Shown one piece after another: positions 1 to 9,111 of a stretch of DNA of 64,000 bases. The notes below the pieces were generated by a model that had not been told where the DNA came from, made no database searches, and saw nothing but the letters and a program-made list of their open reading frames with translations. Source of the stretch: Hypericibacter terrae (GTDB lineage: Bacteria; Pseudomonadota; Alphaproteobacteria; Dongiales; Dongiaceae); NCBI RefSeq assembly GCF_008728855.1, contig NZ_CP042906.1, positions 248,001 through 312,000 on the forward strand, written 5' to 3'. Position 1 is the stretch's first letter. The number at the start of each line of letters is the position of its first letter. The translations under genes were made by a program, and so were the position numbers.

Positions 1-2
1 TC

Positions 3-275
3 GCCATCGCCTGCCTGCGCAGCGCCCGCTATGATCTCCTCGTGACGGATGTTCTGCTGCCGGAGGCGGACGGCACGGAGGTCATCAAGGTGACGGCAAC
101 ACTCCATGGGGACATGCCCATCATCGCCATGTCCGGCGGCGGCCGGGAATTGCCGGCCGTTGTAGCTTTGGCGCTGACCGAGGCCGTGGGCGCGCATCGG
201 GCGCTCTTCAAACCCTTCCGGGATACCGAATTGCTGGCCGCCGTCGACGACTTGCTGCCGGAAAAACGCCCGTAA
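3..275 (+). CDS. Response regulator receiver domain, C-terminal part (gene cut by window edge)
   Basis: The reading frame is open from base 3, with no stop before the window edge, so the gene begins outside. The visible 90 residues carry the second half of a CheY-like receiver domain: a YDLLVTDVLLPEADG stretch, in which the Asp of VTDVLLP is the expected phosphoacceptor, then PIIAMSGGG (beta-4 and the conserved Ser/Thr site) and FKPFRDTELL with the conserved Lys-Pro. The protein stops directly after the domain, so it is either a stand-alone receiver or one whose output domain lies upstream. A GTG at 42 would give a shorter ORF but would remove the first half of the fold, so I reject it as the start. 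Confidence 0.85.
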   Translation, partial: AIACLRSARYDLLVTDVLLPEADGTEVIKVTATLHGDMPIIAMSGGGRELPAVVALALTEAVGAHRALFKPFRDTELLAAVDDLLPEKRP

Positions 276-661
276 CCGCCGGTTTCTCTCGGCCCCGCAA
301 GCCTCGGACGCGGCTGCTGTCCGGCCTCTCCCCGCCTCTCCCCGCCTCCCTCTGCGAGCAAGGGAAGCCGCCGCGCCTGACCGGCGGCGGTCTCCCGCGC
401 GCGTTTCGGGGCGCGAGGGGTTAGCCGAACGGTTATCTCCAATTTTAAGAAAGTCGTTAGGACTCCTACCTATATCTCGGAATAACACATCGCGCCTGTG
501 ATCTCGCCGCTTCCCCGCGCATGTCAGCCAACGCCGCAAGATCGCTTTGCGGGTTGCCTGCCTGGAGGGATCACAGGCCGGTCATGGAGGCCCCGATCGG
601 TGGCGAGGTCCGCCATCGATCGGCGGTCCCCTGTGACCGACCCACAGAGGAGGAGCCTATC
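276..661. other. Non-coding stretch upstream of carbonic anhydrase
   Basis: No convincing gene lies here. It holds a short tandem repeat of a ctctccccgc unit around 325-346, a GC-rich block to about 420, then a relatively AT-rich segment around 440-490 that is the likely place for the promoter of the carbonic anhydrase-chemoreceptor unit. An open frame from 521 joins the carbonic anhydrase frame but reads through a region lacking a signal-peptide pattern and is not used as its start. Confidence 0.4.
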
Positions 662-1471
662 GTGACTGTCCGCATCTCGCGCCGCCGCGTTATTCAACAG
701 CTCGCCATCGGCAGCGTCGCCTGTCCGACCTGCCTGTCGCTCCTCGGCGGCCGCCACGCACAGGCGGAGTCGGCGACGACCCCGTCCCATGGCGGCGCGG
801 CGCATTGGAGCTACGAAGGCGAGGCAGGCCCGCAGAACTGGGGCGAGCTCTCGGCCGACTTCCGCGTCTGCGAGCTGGGATTCGAGCAGACTCCGATCGA
901 TCTCAGGAACGCGGTCAGCGCCCAGCTCGCCGGTGTCGAGCCCGACTTCCAGAGCATGCCGCTGACGATCATCAACAACGGGCACACCATTCAGGTCAAT
1001 TGCAGCCCCGGCTCCCGGACCCGGATCGACGACCGTCCGTTCGAGCTCCTGCAATTCCATTTTCATCATCCGAGCGAGCATCTTCTCGCAGGCCGCGCTT
1101 TCGAGCTGGAGCTGCATTTCGTCCATCGCTCCGACACCGGCCAGTTGGCCGTGCTCGGCGTCTTCATCCAGCTGGGTGCCGAGAATGCCGCGCTGGAGCC
1201 CATCTGGGACGCAATGCCGACGGAAGCGGGGCCGGCCCAGGAGGTCGGCACGCCGATCCGTCCCGCGGCGCTGCTGCCGACGGATCGGGGCTTCTTCCGC
1301 TATCAGGGCTCGCTGACGACGCCGCCCTGCTCGGAAGGCGTGCTCTGGACGATGTTCAGGCAGCCGATCGAGGCCTCCGAGGCCCAGATCCGCAAATTCG
1401 CGGGGCTCTTCCCGGTCAATGCGCGGCCGGTGCAGGGCGTGAACCGCCGTTTCCTGCTGCAATCCCTTTAA
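662..1471 (+). CDS. Alpha-type carbonic anhydrase, exported
   Basis: Catalyses reversible hydration of CO2 to bicarbonate with a His3-bound zinc. The 269-residue protein starts at GTG 662, which has an AGAGGAGGAG ribosome binding site and puts a twin-arginine-like signal (SRRRVIQQLA, then a hydrophobic stretch ending near AQA) at the N-terminus, so export to the periplasm is expected. Family hallmarks are visible: QTPIDL early, LLQFHFHHPSEH with two zinc His, ELHFVH with the third, and the late GSLTTPPCSEGVLW. Length fits bacterial alpha enzymes. A 36-bp gap containing a 6-bp GC stem (1479-1495) without a T-tract separates it from the chemoreceptor gene, suggesting co-transcription. Confidence 0.93.
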   Translation: MTVRISRRRVIQQLAIGSVACPTCLSLLGGRHAQAESATTPSHGGAAHWSYEGEAGPQNWGELSADFRVCELGFEQTPIDLRNAVSAQLAGVEPDFQSMPLTIINNGHTIQVNCSPGSRTRIDDRPFELLQFHFHHPSEHLLAGRAFELELHFVHRSDTGQLAVLGVFIQLGAENAALEPIWDAMPTEAGPAQEVGTPIRPAALLPTDRGFFRYQGSLTTPPCSEGVLWTMFRQPIEASEAQIRKFAGLFPVNARPVQGVNRRFLLQSL

Positions 1472-1507
1472 AGACCCTCCCGGGCGACGCCCGGGCAAAC
1501 GGAGATC

Positions 1508-3571
1508 GTGATCATGTCGAGTATGATTTTGTCTGCGAATGCGAAGCGGGGCGGCCTCATGGCCGGCCTGGCCAATATGAAGGTCAAGACCAAGGTGCTT
1601 TCGGGCTTCGGGCTCGTTCTGCTGCTGTTGGCCGGCGTTTCCGCCATTTCCTTCATGGGCTTCTCCTCGATCTCGAGCCAGTTCGGCGACTACAGCACCG
1701 CCGTGGGCGTCGCCGCCGACGCTGGAGAGATCGAGCGCGACGTGGTCAAGCTGCGCCGGAACATCGATAACTATGTCGGCATGCGCGATTCCACGGCCGC
1801 GAAAGACGCGGCCGAGGTGGAGAAGAAGCTCCAGGAAGAAATCGACGCGGGTCTGAAGCACGCGGTCGACGAAACCCAGAAGAAAGCGTTCGAAGAGGTG
1901 GGTACAACCCTCTCAACGATCATCGGGAATTTCGGCAAGGTGGAGGAGCTCGAGGCGGAACGGGTCAGGATCGCCTCGGAAGTGTTGGACGTCGCCGGCC
2001 CGAAGCTCTCGGAGGACCTCGAAGACCTCGTCCACAAGGCCACGCAGCGCGGCGACAGCAATGCCGCGGTCCTCGCCAGCTCGGCCCTCTATGAGATCAT
2101 GAAGGCACGGCTCTACTCGAACCTGATGCTGGAACGGCGCGAAACCGGATCGGCCGAGCAGGCGGAAGCCGCCTTCGAGGAGGCCGCGAAGGCCGTCGGG
2201 CAGATCGAAAAGGTCGTCACCGATCCCGCGTTCCTCGCCGAGGTGAACGAGATCAAGACGCTGATCGCCAGCTATGACGAAGCCTTCAGGAAGAGCGAAG
2301 TCATCGATGGCGACATGGAGAAGCTGGTCAACGAGACGATCGGCGAGGAATCCGAGAAGGTGATGAGCGACGCCGAGACGATCAGTGCCGACGCGGCCAG
2401 CGAGGAAGAGAAGGTCGCCGAAGAAACCCACGGCGTCATCTCGAGCTCCGAGACGCTCTCGATCATCCTCAGCCTCGGCGGCATCGTCTTCGGCTTGCTG
2501 ATCGCATGGCTCATCGGCAGCGGCATCGCCAAGCCCGTCATCGCGATGACGACGGCGATGTCGAAGCTGGCCGGCGGCGACAAGACGATCACGGTGCCGG
2601 CGCTGGGCCGCACGGACGAGATCGGCAAGATGGCCGACGCCGTCGAGGTGTTCAAGCAGAACGCCATCGAGATGGATCGCCTGGCGGAAGAACAGCGCCA
2701 GGAGCAGGAGCGCAAGGAAGCGCGGCAGCGGGCGGTCGAAGGCTATATCAAGAGCTTCGATCAGTCCGTCACGGGCCTTCTCGGCATCCTCGCTTCGGCC
2801 GCGACCGAGATGCGGTCGACCGCCGAGAGCATGTCGGCGACCGCCGAGGAGACCTCGCGTCAGTCGACGGCCGTCGCGGCGGCTTCCGAGCAGGCCGCGA
2901 CCAATGTGCAGACGGTTGCGTCCGCGGCGGAGGAACTGGCCAGCTCGGTCGCCGAGATCAGCCGGCGTGTGTCGGAGTCCACCGACATTGCCACCCGCGC
3001 GGTGAGCGAAGCGGCACGGACCAACACGGAAGTCAAGGGGCTGGCGGAAGCGGCACAGAAGATCGGCAACATCGTCCAGCTGATCAACGACATCGCCAGC
3101 CAGACCAACCTCCTGGCGCTCAACGCCACGATCGAGGCCGCCCGTGCCGGGGAAGCCGGCAAGGGCTTCGCCGTGGTCGCCTCGGAAGTCAAATCGCTGG
3201 CCAACCAGACGGCCAAGGCGACCGAGGAGATCGCGAATCAGATCAACGCCATGCAGAGCGCCACCACGGGGTCCGTCGCGGCCATCGAAGGCATCGGCGG
3301 CACGATCGGCAAGATCAGCGAGATCGCCACGGTGATCGCCTCCGCGGTCGAGGAGCAGGGGGCCGCGACCCAGGAGATCGCCCGCAACGTTCAGCAGGCG
3401 GCCGCCGGGACCACCGAAGTGACGTCGAACATCACCGGCGTGACGCAGGCTGCGAGCCAGACCGGTGCCGCCTCGGCGCAGGTTCTCTCGACGGCCGGCG
3501 AACTCGCCAAGCAGGCCGAGCTCCTGCGCGCGGAGGTCGACGGCTTCCTCAACAACATCCGCGCCGCCTGA
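1508..3571 (+). CDS. Methyl-accepting chemotaxis protein
   Basis: Transmembrane chemoreceptor that controls CheA. Layout of 687 residues: short cytoplasmic lead, TM1 about 30-52, a large periplasmic helical domain about 53-315 rich in Glu/Ala heptads (helical-bimodular style, not PAS/Cache-like), TM2 about 318-338 ([15 protein letters not shown]), HAMP about 340-392, and a methyl-accepting signalling domain to the C-terminus with the conserved hairpin tip [18 protein letters not shown] near 530-548. No C-terminal CheR-tethering pentapeptide is seen. GTG 1508 is used; ATG 1514 is an equally possible start. Its position 36 bp after an exported carbonic anhydrase suggests the two act on related signals (inference). 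Confidence 0.95.
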   Translation: MIMSSMILSANAKRGGLMAGLANMKVKTKVLSGFGLVLLLLAGVSAISFMGFSSISSQFGDYSTAVGVAADAGEIERDVVKLRRNIDNYVGMRDSTAAKDAAEVEKKLQEEIDAGLKHAVDETQKKAFEEVGTTLSTIIGNFGKVEELEAERVRIASEVLDVAGPKLSEDLEDLVHKATQRGDSNAAVLASSALYEIMKARLYSNLMLERRETGSAEQAEAAFEEAAKAVGQIEKVVTDPAFLAEVNEIKTLIASYDEAFRKSEVIDGDMEKLVNETIGEESEKVMSDAETISADAASEEEKVAEETHGVISSSETLSIILSLGGIVFGLLIAWLIGSGIAKPVIAMTTAMSKLAGGDKTITVPALGRTDEIGKMADAVEVFKQNAIEMDRLAEEQRQEQERKEARQRAVEGYIKSFDQSVTGLLGILASAATEMRSTAESMSATAEETSRQSTAVAAASEQAATNVQTVASAAEELASSVAEISRRVSESTDIATRAVSEAARTNTEVKGLAEAAQKIGNIVQLINDIASQTNLLALNATIEAARAGEAGKGFAVVASEVKSLANQTAKATEEIANQINAMQSATTGSVAAIEGIGGTIGKISEIATVIASAVEEQGAATQEIARNVQQAAAGTTEVTSNITGVTQAASQTGAASAQVLSTAGELAKQAELLRAEVDGFLNNIRAA

Positions 3572-3586
3572 TGGCGAGCGACGAAG

Positions 3587-3622
3587 CCGGGGGCACTGGC
3601 CGATCGGCCAGGCTGCCCCCGG
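3587..3622 (+). terminator. Strong hairpin after the chemoreceptor gene
   Basis: A 9-bp outer stem (ccgggggca / tgcccccgg) encloses a 6-bp inner stem (ctggcc / ggccag, loop gatc) with a 2-nt bulge. It begins 15 bases after the stop of the chemoreceptor gene. There is only 'tt' afterwards, so factor-independent termination is uncertain; mRNA end protection is an alternative. Confidence 0.5.
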
Positions 3623-3666
3623 TTCCGTCGCCGCGGATGCCGGTCATCGAAACGAGGAGACCCGCC

Positions 3667-4044
3667 ATGGGTGCCATCGTCAACCATCCGGCCCTCCTCG
3701 AGGGAGGTGCTCGCACCATCGCCAATCTGCATGACCTGTTGGCGGCGAACTGCGCTCACTCGATCCGGGGGCTGGAAGAAATCATCCGCAGGCTGAAGAT
3801 AATCGACTCGCTCGATCCGTCGTTGGGATTGGCACCCGCCATCGCAGGTTACGAACGTGTCATTGGCGTTCTTGCGGATATCGACCCTATAGCCATGCCG
3901 GAGGCGACGAAGATTGCCGATCTGACACGTCTGGTCCGGCTCCTGTCGGACACGGTCGCAACGGCCTGCGTGATCGTCCGGAGCAGCACCGAGACCGCAT
4001 CGGAACCATCGGCACGGAGAAATGTCCGTACTGCCCGAGAGTGA
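3667..4044 (+). CDS. Hypothetical protein, 125 aa
   Basis: Not recognised. The ATG at 3667 has a GAGGAG ribosome binding site eight bases upstream. The product is soluble, mostly helical by composition, without signal peptide or membrane segment. Leu/Ile-rich stretches with Glu, Arg and Lys (NLHDLLAANCAHSIRGLEEI about 20-39; TRLVRLLSDTVATACVIV about 90-107) suggest a helical bundle. The C-terminal 15 residues are charged and probably disordered. It follows the chemoreceptor and precedes a histidine kinase gene; a small accessory role in signalling is possible but unsupported. Confidence 0.6.
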   Translation: MGAIVNHPALLEGGARTIANLHDLLAANCAHSIRGLEEIIRRLKIIDSLDPSLGLAPAIAGYERVIGVLADIDPIAMPEATKIADLTRLVRLLSDTVATACVIVRSSTETASEPSARRNVRTARE

Positions 4045-4434
4045 TTCTGTGGCCCTCATTCAACTAGGGAATTTCGAAAGATCTCGCCGTTAGGCCAAGC
4101 TATCGATTCTAATCGATACGAGTCGCGCATCGTCATTCCGGCATTCGCATTTCATGCGCGACGGTCTCGCGCCAGGCATGAACCGGTCGCCCGCCTGATC
4201 GGCGGCTGGCGGGGTAATGCAGGGTGGAGCCGCGCGGACGCTCGCGATCTTCTCCGGCTCGGCCGAGCGCAACACGACAATCCGATCGTGGCCGCGCGTT
4301 CCGGGCCCGACAAGAACCGGCGGGAGATGCAGCAGGCGCCGGCCGAGTCGCAGGTCTTGGATAGGAGTGGAGATCGGCAACGGAGTTTGGCGCGCGGCCG
4401 GCGATTGCCGCTCGAAACAGGAAGGGAGCTCGAG
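4045..4434. other. Intergenic region before the CHASE3 kinase
   Basis: No supported gene. Several GC-driven open frames cross it, including an in-frame extension of the kinase upstream to 4288, but none has a family-like sequence or ribosome binding site. It contains the perfect dyad at 4101-4118, listed separately, and is the probable promoter region of the kinase gene. Confidence 0.4.
4101..4118. promoter_or_regulatory. Perfect 8-bp inverted repeat, candidate operator
   Basis: TATCGATT-CT-AATCGATA is a perfect inverted repeat with a 2-nt centre, AT-rich in GC-rich surroundings, about 320 bases upstream of the kinase start and 57 bases after the stop of the small hypothetical gene. The form fits a homodimeric regulator site. 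The regulator is unknown. Confidence 0.35.
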
Positions 4435-6288
4435 GTGTCCGTTGCCGGCGCTGTCCGATCGCGGCAGGAACCCCCTCGCGAGGGGTGGCGAACCCGATTC
4501 GGTCGGTCGGCTGCGCTGTGGCTGGCCATCCTCGCGATCTGGAGCTTCTATGGCGTCGCATACTACCACATAAACGCGCTGATGGCCGCCGGAGACGCGG
4601 CGAGGCATGCGCTGGACGTCCGCTACGAGGCCGAACGTCTGCTTTCCTTCCTCGGCACCGCCGAAACCGACCAAGAGGGATATATCATCACCGGCGATCC
4701 GGCCTATCTAGAGCCCTATCGCGCCGCCGCGGCGGAGACCCCGCGATCTCTTCAGCAGCTGAGCCAGCTGACCGCCGGCAATCCCGATCAGCAGCAGCGT
4801 GTCGACCGGCTCCGGTCCCTCGTGGCCGACCGCTTTCGTCTGCTCGAGGCGTTGATTCAGCTTCGGCAGGATCGGGGGCTCTCGGCCGTCGATACGCGGC
4901 GACTGTCGGAGGGCCGGGTCATCATGGATCGGATCCGGGGAATCGTCGCCGGTATGGAATGGGCGGAGAACGATCTCTTCGAGGCGCGCTCGGAGAGTGC
5001 CGAACAGCGTGTCGGGGATTCCGTCCTCCTTCTGCTCGTCGGGATCGTTGCCAGCACGCTGGTCATCGTCGGCCTCTTTCATCTGAAGCGCCGGGAGGTG
5101 GACCGGCGGCGCCACACCGAGTCCATGCTGCAGAAGCTCAATGCGGAGCTCGAGGAGCGCGTGCTGCAACGGACCGCGGAGGTCGAGCAGAACCACCGGT
5201 TTCAAAGCGCCATTCTCGAACGGATGCAGGACGGCCTGTTCGTCGAGCGCAATGGTCGCGTGGTCTTTGCCAACGACGCCTGTCTGCGTCTCTTCGGCGC
5301 CACGGCATCGGTGCAGCTTCTCGGCAAGCCGACGGTCGTCCTGTTCCGGCATGACGACCGTCAACTCTTCCAGGGGCAGGCCGCGGCGCCGGCCGAAGCC
5401 GGGAATCCGGTGCCGGCCATCGAGCGGCAGATCGTCCGCCTCGACGGAAATGTCCTCGATGTCGAGGTTGCTGCCGCGCCCTTCGACGGCAACGCCGCTG
5501 ATGCGACGCTCGTCATTCTGCGCGACATGACCGAGCGCAAGGCGAACGAGAAACGGCTGATCCAGGCGCAGAGAATGGAAGCCATCGGTCAATTGACCAG
5601 CGGGATGGCCCACGATTTCAACAATCTGCTGGCCGTCGTTGTCGGCGGCCTCGGGCAGCTCGAAAGGGAGGTCAAGGACAACGGCAGGGCCCGCGCGTTG
5701 CTGGATGTCTGCATGAGATCGAGCCTCCAGGGCGCCGAGCTCGTCCACCGGCTTCTCGCCTTCTCCCGGCGCCAACCCCTCGACCCCAAGATATTCGACC
5801 TCAACGAGCGGGTCACCGGGACCATGGATATGCTGCGCCGGACATTGGGCGAGCGGATCGATATCCGCATGACTCTCGCCGGTGATCTGTGGCCGGCGAT
5901 CGCCGATCCGGTCCAGGTGGAGTCCGCCCTCGTCAATCTCGCCATCAATGCCCGCGACGCCATGCCCGAGGGCGGCGTCCTCGGCATCGAGACGGCCAAC
6001 AAGCCGCTGGACCCGCAATATGCCGCCGAGAATCCCGAGGTTGCGCCCGGCGATTACGTCATGCTTGCGGTGTCGGACAGCGGCAGCGGCATCGCGCCGG
6101 AGATCCTGAATCGGGTGTTCGAGCCGTTCTTCACCACGAAGGAGAGCGGCAAGGGCTCGGGCCTCGGCCTGTCGATGGTGCTCGGCTTCGCCCGGCAGTC
6201 GCGGGGTCATATCAGGATCCATAGCGAGGTGAACCGGGGCACGGTGGTTCGCCTTTATCTTCCGCGCGCCTATCCCGCCCCGTCCTAG
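4435..6288 (+). CDS. CHASE3-PAS sensor histidine kinase
   Basis: Membrane sensor kinase of 617 residues. TM1 about 25-45, then a periplasmic helical domain about 45-190 with the CHASE3-type [20 protein letters not shown] segment, TM2 about 196-216, a coiled-coil linker ([19 protein letters not shown]), a PAS domain about 260-365, a dimerisation/phosphoacceptor domain with phospho-His near 393 ([11 protein letters not shown]), and an ATPase domain with N-box [15 protein letters not shown]1 [17 protein letters not shown] and [12 protein letters not shown] 4435 is preferred because GGGAG lies at the right spacing; an upstream start at 4288 would add 49 basic, unstructured residues. No receiver domain and no adjacent response regulator gene, so it is an orphan here. 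Confidence 0.9.
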   Translation: MSVAGAVRSRQEPPREGWRTRFGRSAALWLAILAIWSFYGVAYYHINALMAAGDAARHALDVRYEAERLLSFLGTAETDQEGYIITGDPAYLEPYRAAAAETPRSLQQLSQLTAGNPDQQQRVDRLRSLVADRFRLLEALIQLRQDRGLSAVDTRRLSEGRVIMDRIRGIVAGMEWAENDLFEARSESAEQRVGDSVLLLLVGIVASTLVIVGLFHLKRREVDRRRHTESMLQKLNAELEERVLQRTAEVEQNHRFQSAILERMQDGLFVERNGRVVFANDACLRLFGATASVQLLGKPTVVLFRHDDRQLFQGQAAAPAEAGNPVPAIERQIVRLDGNVLDVEVAAAPFDGNAADATLVILRDMTERKANEKRLIQAQRMEAIGQLTSGMAHDFNNLLAVVVGGLGQLEREVKDNGRARALLDVCMRSSLQGAELVHRLLAFSRRQPLDPKIFDLNERVTGTMDMLRRTLGERIDIRMTLAGDLWPAIADPVQVESALVNLAINARDAMPEGGVLGIETANKPLDPQYAAENPEVAPGDYVMLAVSDSGSGIAPEILNRVFEPFFTTKESGKGSGLGLSMVLGFARQSRGHIRIHSEVNRGTVVRLYLPRAYPAPS

Positions 6289-6422
6289 ACGGCCTCGCGG
6301 TCTCGCGGAGATGGCGGCCCCGGTCGCCGAGAGGGGTGAGGGCGGGATGGACTTGGGGCGCCGGGCATGGCTAGCGTGCCGGGCGGCGACCCGCGGGGAG
6401 ACGCCGGTCGCAAGCCTCGCTC

Positions 6423-6827
6423 ATGGTGCCGAAACGGAAATGGCCGGCCATGCTCGCCAAGCTCACCGTCTGGTACAACACCAAATGCCCGGTCTGTAAT
6501 GCCGGCATCGACGGGCAGCGCAACCGGCTCCTACGCACGGTGCGGGCCGGCGATGTCGAATTCCGCGATATCAATCTCGAGCCCGGGGCGCTCGCCCGCT
6601 TCGGCGCCGATCTGGAAGCGGTGCGCCGCCGCCTTCACGGCGTCGATGCCGCGGGCCGGCTCCATGTCGGCGCCGATTGCGCGATCGAGATCTGGCGCCG
6701 CACGCCGGGCGATCGCTGGCTCGGCCGCCTGCTGGGCCTGCCCGTTTTCCGTCCGGTCGCGCGATTTGCCTATGACCGCTTCGCCGACTGGCTCTATGGC
6801 TGGAACCGGCGGAAGGGGCATTGGTAG
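6423..6827 (+). CDS. DCC family (DUF393) thiol-disulfide oxidoreductase-like protein
   Basis: Small 134-residue protein with the thioredoxin-like beginning of the DCC family: LTVWYNTKCPVCN, i.e. CxxC right after the first beta strand, although the first Asp of the eponymous DxxCxxC is Asn here. The rest (FRDINLEPG, the WRRTPGDRWLGRLLGLP stretch and a basic C-terminus) fits the family. The biochemical role of DCC proteins is poorly known; disulfide chemistry is inferred from the motif. ATG 6450, nine residues in, is an alternative start; neither start has a good ribosome binding site. Confidence 0.8.
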   Translation: MVPKRKWPAMLAKLTVWYNTKCPVCNAGIDGQRNRLLRTVRAGDVEFRDINLEPGALARFGADLEAVRRRLHGVDAAGRLHVGADCAIEIWRRTPGDRWLGRLLGLPVFRPVARFAYDRFADWLYGWNRRKGHW

Positions 6828-6848
6828 GGGAGCGGCGCGCGGGTTTCG

Positions 6849-7313
6849 CTACAGCCCCAGATCGGTGAGGCCGGGATGACCGTCGGGCCGGCGCCCGAGC
6901 GGCCAATGGAACTTGCGCTCGGCCTCGGCGATGCGCTGATCGTTGATGCTGGCGACGCGCCGGCGCATCAGCCCGTCTTCGTCGAACTCCCAGTTCTCGT
7001 TGCCATGCGCGCGATACCAGTTGCCGCTGTCGTCGTGAAACTCATAGACGAAGCGCACGGCGATGCGGTTGCCGGTGAAAGCCCAGAGCTCTTTGATCAG
7101 GCGGTAGTCGAGCTCGCGATTCCATTTGCGCGTGAGGAAGGCCTCGATCGCCTCGCGACCCTGGATGAACTCCGCGCGGTTGCGCCAGCGGCTGTCGGGC
7201 GTATAGGCCTGGGCCACACGCTGCGGGTCGCGCGTGTTCCAGGCATCCTCGGCCAGTCGCGCCTTCTGCGCGGCGGTCTCGGCGGTGAAGGGCGGGAGGG
7301 GCGGACGAGCCAT
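6849..7313 (-). CDS. SnoaL/NTF2-like protein (DUF1348 type)
   Basis: 154 residues. The start has AAGGAG seven bases upstream. The sequence follows the DUF1348 pattern of the NTF2-like fold: a helix with [21 protein letters not shown], then [22 protein letters not shown], then beta strands with [27 protein letters not shown], and the family-typical C-terminal [13 protein letters not shown]. No enzymatic function is established; members are often stress-associated small-molecule binders. It lies 189 bases downstream of the Dps-like gene on the same strand and could share its transcript. Confidence 0.88.
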   Translation of the reverse strand: MARPPLPPFTAETAAQKARLAEDAWNTRDPQRVAQAYTPDSRWRNRAEFIQGREAIEAFLTRKWNRELDYRLIKELWAFTGNRIAVRFVYEFHDDSGNWYRAHGNENWEFDEDGLMRRRVASINDQRIAEAERKFHWPLGRRPDGHPGLTDLGL

Positions 7314-7502
7314 GGCGATCTCCTTTGCTGTCCTGTGATTGCAGTCTATTCGCCGCAGGCGATCGGATCGAGGCGGAAGATGAGGCCCTGCCCGTCGAGG
7401 CCGCCCGTCTCCCGCTTACGGCAATTGCACGGAGCGATCCGGCCGCCCCTCGATGGGGAAGTTCGGGAAGAGGCGTGCCAAGCACCCCTCTTCCGGACTC
7501 TC

Positions 7503-8018
7503 TCAGGCCAGGCGGGCGGCTTCGACCAGACGGCGGCCGTGCGCTTCGGCGCCATCCATCCAGATCTCCGGCGCGCCGGTGGCGGCCCGACCCGAGGGCG
7601 CCGCCTGGAGGGCATCGACGTCATGCATGTAGACCGCCAGCGCCACCATTTCCTCATGCAGCTTGGCCAGCATGCGGTGCGGCAGCACCAGGTCGGCCTC
7701 GTCGCCGACGAGATGGCGCAGGCGGTCGATATGATCGAGACAGCCCAGCACGGCGCCCCCGAGCTTCCGGGTCCGGTCGGCGATCGCGTCCATCGCGCCG
7801 ATGATCCGCAAGGTCCGCTCGTCCTGCGGCAGGCGATGATCGCGGAAATAGGGGCCCGACAGATGCCAATGAACGGTCTTCGCCCGCGCATAGAGCGTGG
7901 AGAGATCCTCGAGCAGCGCCTCGAGCGTGCCGGTGGTGGCGGAGATCGGCCCGGCACCGTTGCGAACGGACGGGACGGCGAAGGCCGGGGCCTGCGCAAG
8001 CCGCTGCTGCATGTTCAT
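7503..8018 (-). CDS. Dps/ferritin-like protein with altered ferroxidase residues
   Basis: 171 residues, the usual Dps length, with a four-helix ferritin-like pattern. Dps proteins form 12-mers that bind DNA and oxidise and store iron at inter-subunit sites. The helix-1 KTVHWH (His50) and the downstream D66 and D77 match ligands, but the second helix reads FRDHRLPQDE: the position normally held by the second His has Arg (His is one residue earlier, H61), and the final Glu is Asp (D81). The C-terminus lacks a long Lys-rich tail, so DNA binding is doubtful. Best call: Dps family, ferroxidase activity uncertain. Confidence 0.85.
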   Translation of the reverse strand: MNMQQRLAQAPAFAVPSVRNGAGPISATTGTLEALLEDLSTLYARAKTVHWHLSGPYFRDHRLPQDERTLRIIGAMDAIADRTRKLGGAVLGCLDHIDRLRHLVGDEADLVLPHRMLAKLHEEMVALAVYMHDVDALQAAPSGRAATGAPEIWMDGAEAHGRRLVEAARLA

Positions 8019-8155
8019 GGTGCTGTCTCCATCTCGCGGGTGATCGATGCTGTCGTCACGCTAAGCGAGAGAACCACGAAGGGATTGCGCTCGGCTCGCG
8101 GCGCTTGAACGTTTCGCGCGTTCCCGCGGCGGCCTCGCCGCGGATGATCTTGAAA

Positions 8156-8938
8156 TCAGACCGTGGTCGCGTGGGTGTCCGCCCAGGCGAGGCAGAAATC
8201 CGCCAGCGCTTCCCATCCGGGTTCGGTCAGAAGCCAGTGAGAGCGGCGCGGCAGGAGTCGCAGGGCGGTTTCCGCCGGCGAGCGAAGATGGGCGCGATAG
8301 AGGGCGCGAAGTGCTGAGGGCTCGAGGATGCGATCTTTCTCCCCGCCGACCAGCAGCAAGGGTGCCCGCCCGGGATTGGCGAAATCGATCGCGGTCCCGA
8401 TTGCCAGCGCCGCCTCGACGACGAGTCGCCGCGCGGCCGGAACCAGAAAGCGCTGATGAATCTCGGCCTGCTCGGCGGCCGACAGGGTGTGGGCCACGCG
8501 TCTCGAGAACCCTCTCAGACCCAGCGCCCGACTCCGCCGCCATCCGCCCAGAACCAGCAGCGACGCCAGCAGCGGCCCCCTCAGCGACAGGCCGGGCAGG
8601 GCGCCGCGCGGGGGCAGGGGCGCCAGACCGACCCCCGCGAGACCCAGCCCGCGGTCGAGCAGCATCTGCATCACCAGCCCGCCGATGGAATGACCGATGA
8701 GGATCGGCGGCGCCGGCAGACCCGCGATGAGGCTCGCATAATGGTCGACGAGGTCGGCGACGCCGAGCGACCTCAGCCGCGGATCGGGCTCCCGCCGCAA
8801 TTCGCCGACCGGCCGGTCGTGACCGGGCCAGGCGGGCGCGAGGCAGGGATAGCCTGCCTTCTCGAAGCGTTGCTGCCATCCCTGCCAGCAGTCCGGCGAC
8901 AGAAACTCGCCGTGGATGAGGATGACCGAAGTCGGCAT
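8156..8938 (-). CDS. Alpha/beta-fold hydrolase
   Basis: 260 residues from ATG 8938; a frame extends upstream to 9088 but with Arg-rich non-homologous sequence. The fold begins at once with SVILIHGEFLSPDCWQGW (oxyanion HG), then the nucleophile elbow LIGHSIGG (Ser), a Gly/Leu-rich cap region, the acid in VGGEKDRI and the catalytic His in RRSHWLL. No signal peptide, so a cytoplasmic serine hydrolase of unknown substrate. It stands alone between the Dps-like gene and the FixJ-like gene, all on the minus strand. Confidence 0.88.
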   Translation of the reverse strand: MPTSVILIHGEFLSPDCWQGWQQRFEKAGYPCLAPAWPGHDRPVGELRREPDPRLRSLGVADLVDHYASLIAGLPAPPILIGHSIGGLVMQMLLDRGLGLAGVGLAPLPPRGALPGLSLRGPLLASLLVLGGWRRSRALGLRGFSRRVAHTLSAAEQAEIHQRFLVPAARRLVVEAALAIGTAIDFANPGRAPLLLVGGEKDRILEPSALRALYRAHLRSPAETALRLLPRRSHWLLTEPGWEALADFCLAWADTHATTV

Positions 8939-9111
8939 GGCAAGCCCGTGCGTTCGACGCGCCGGGGAAGACCGGCGCGTCCCCGCCATGGACCGCCATT
9001 GGGGGGTCCCCCGGCTTGAACGGGCTTGCGGAAATAGGACCGTTCCTGTGCCGCCAGGGCGGCGGCGCCTTGGGCGAATTGTCGCCATGGCGGGGGCCGG
9101 TGCGCGAGGGG

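Noticed and set aside
8105-8140. EcfG-type stress promoter upstream of the Dps-like gene (ggaac ... cgtt on the minus strand)
   Set aside because: The two boxes are only eight bases apart, not 16-17.
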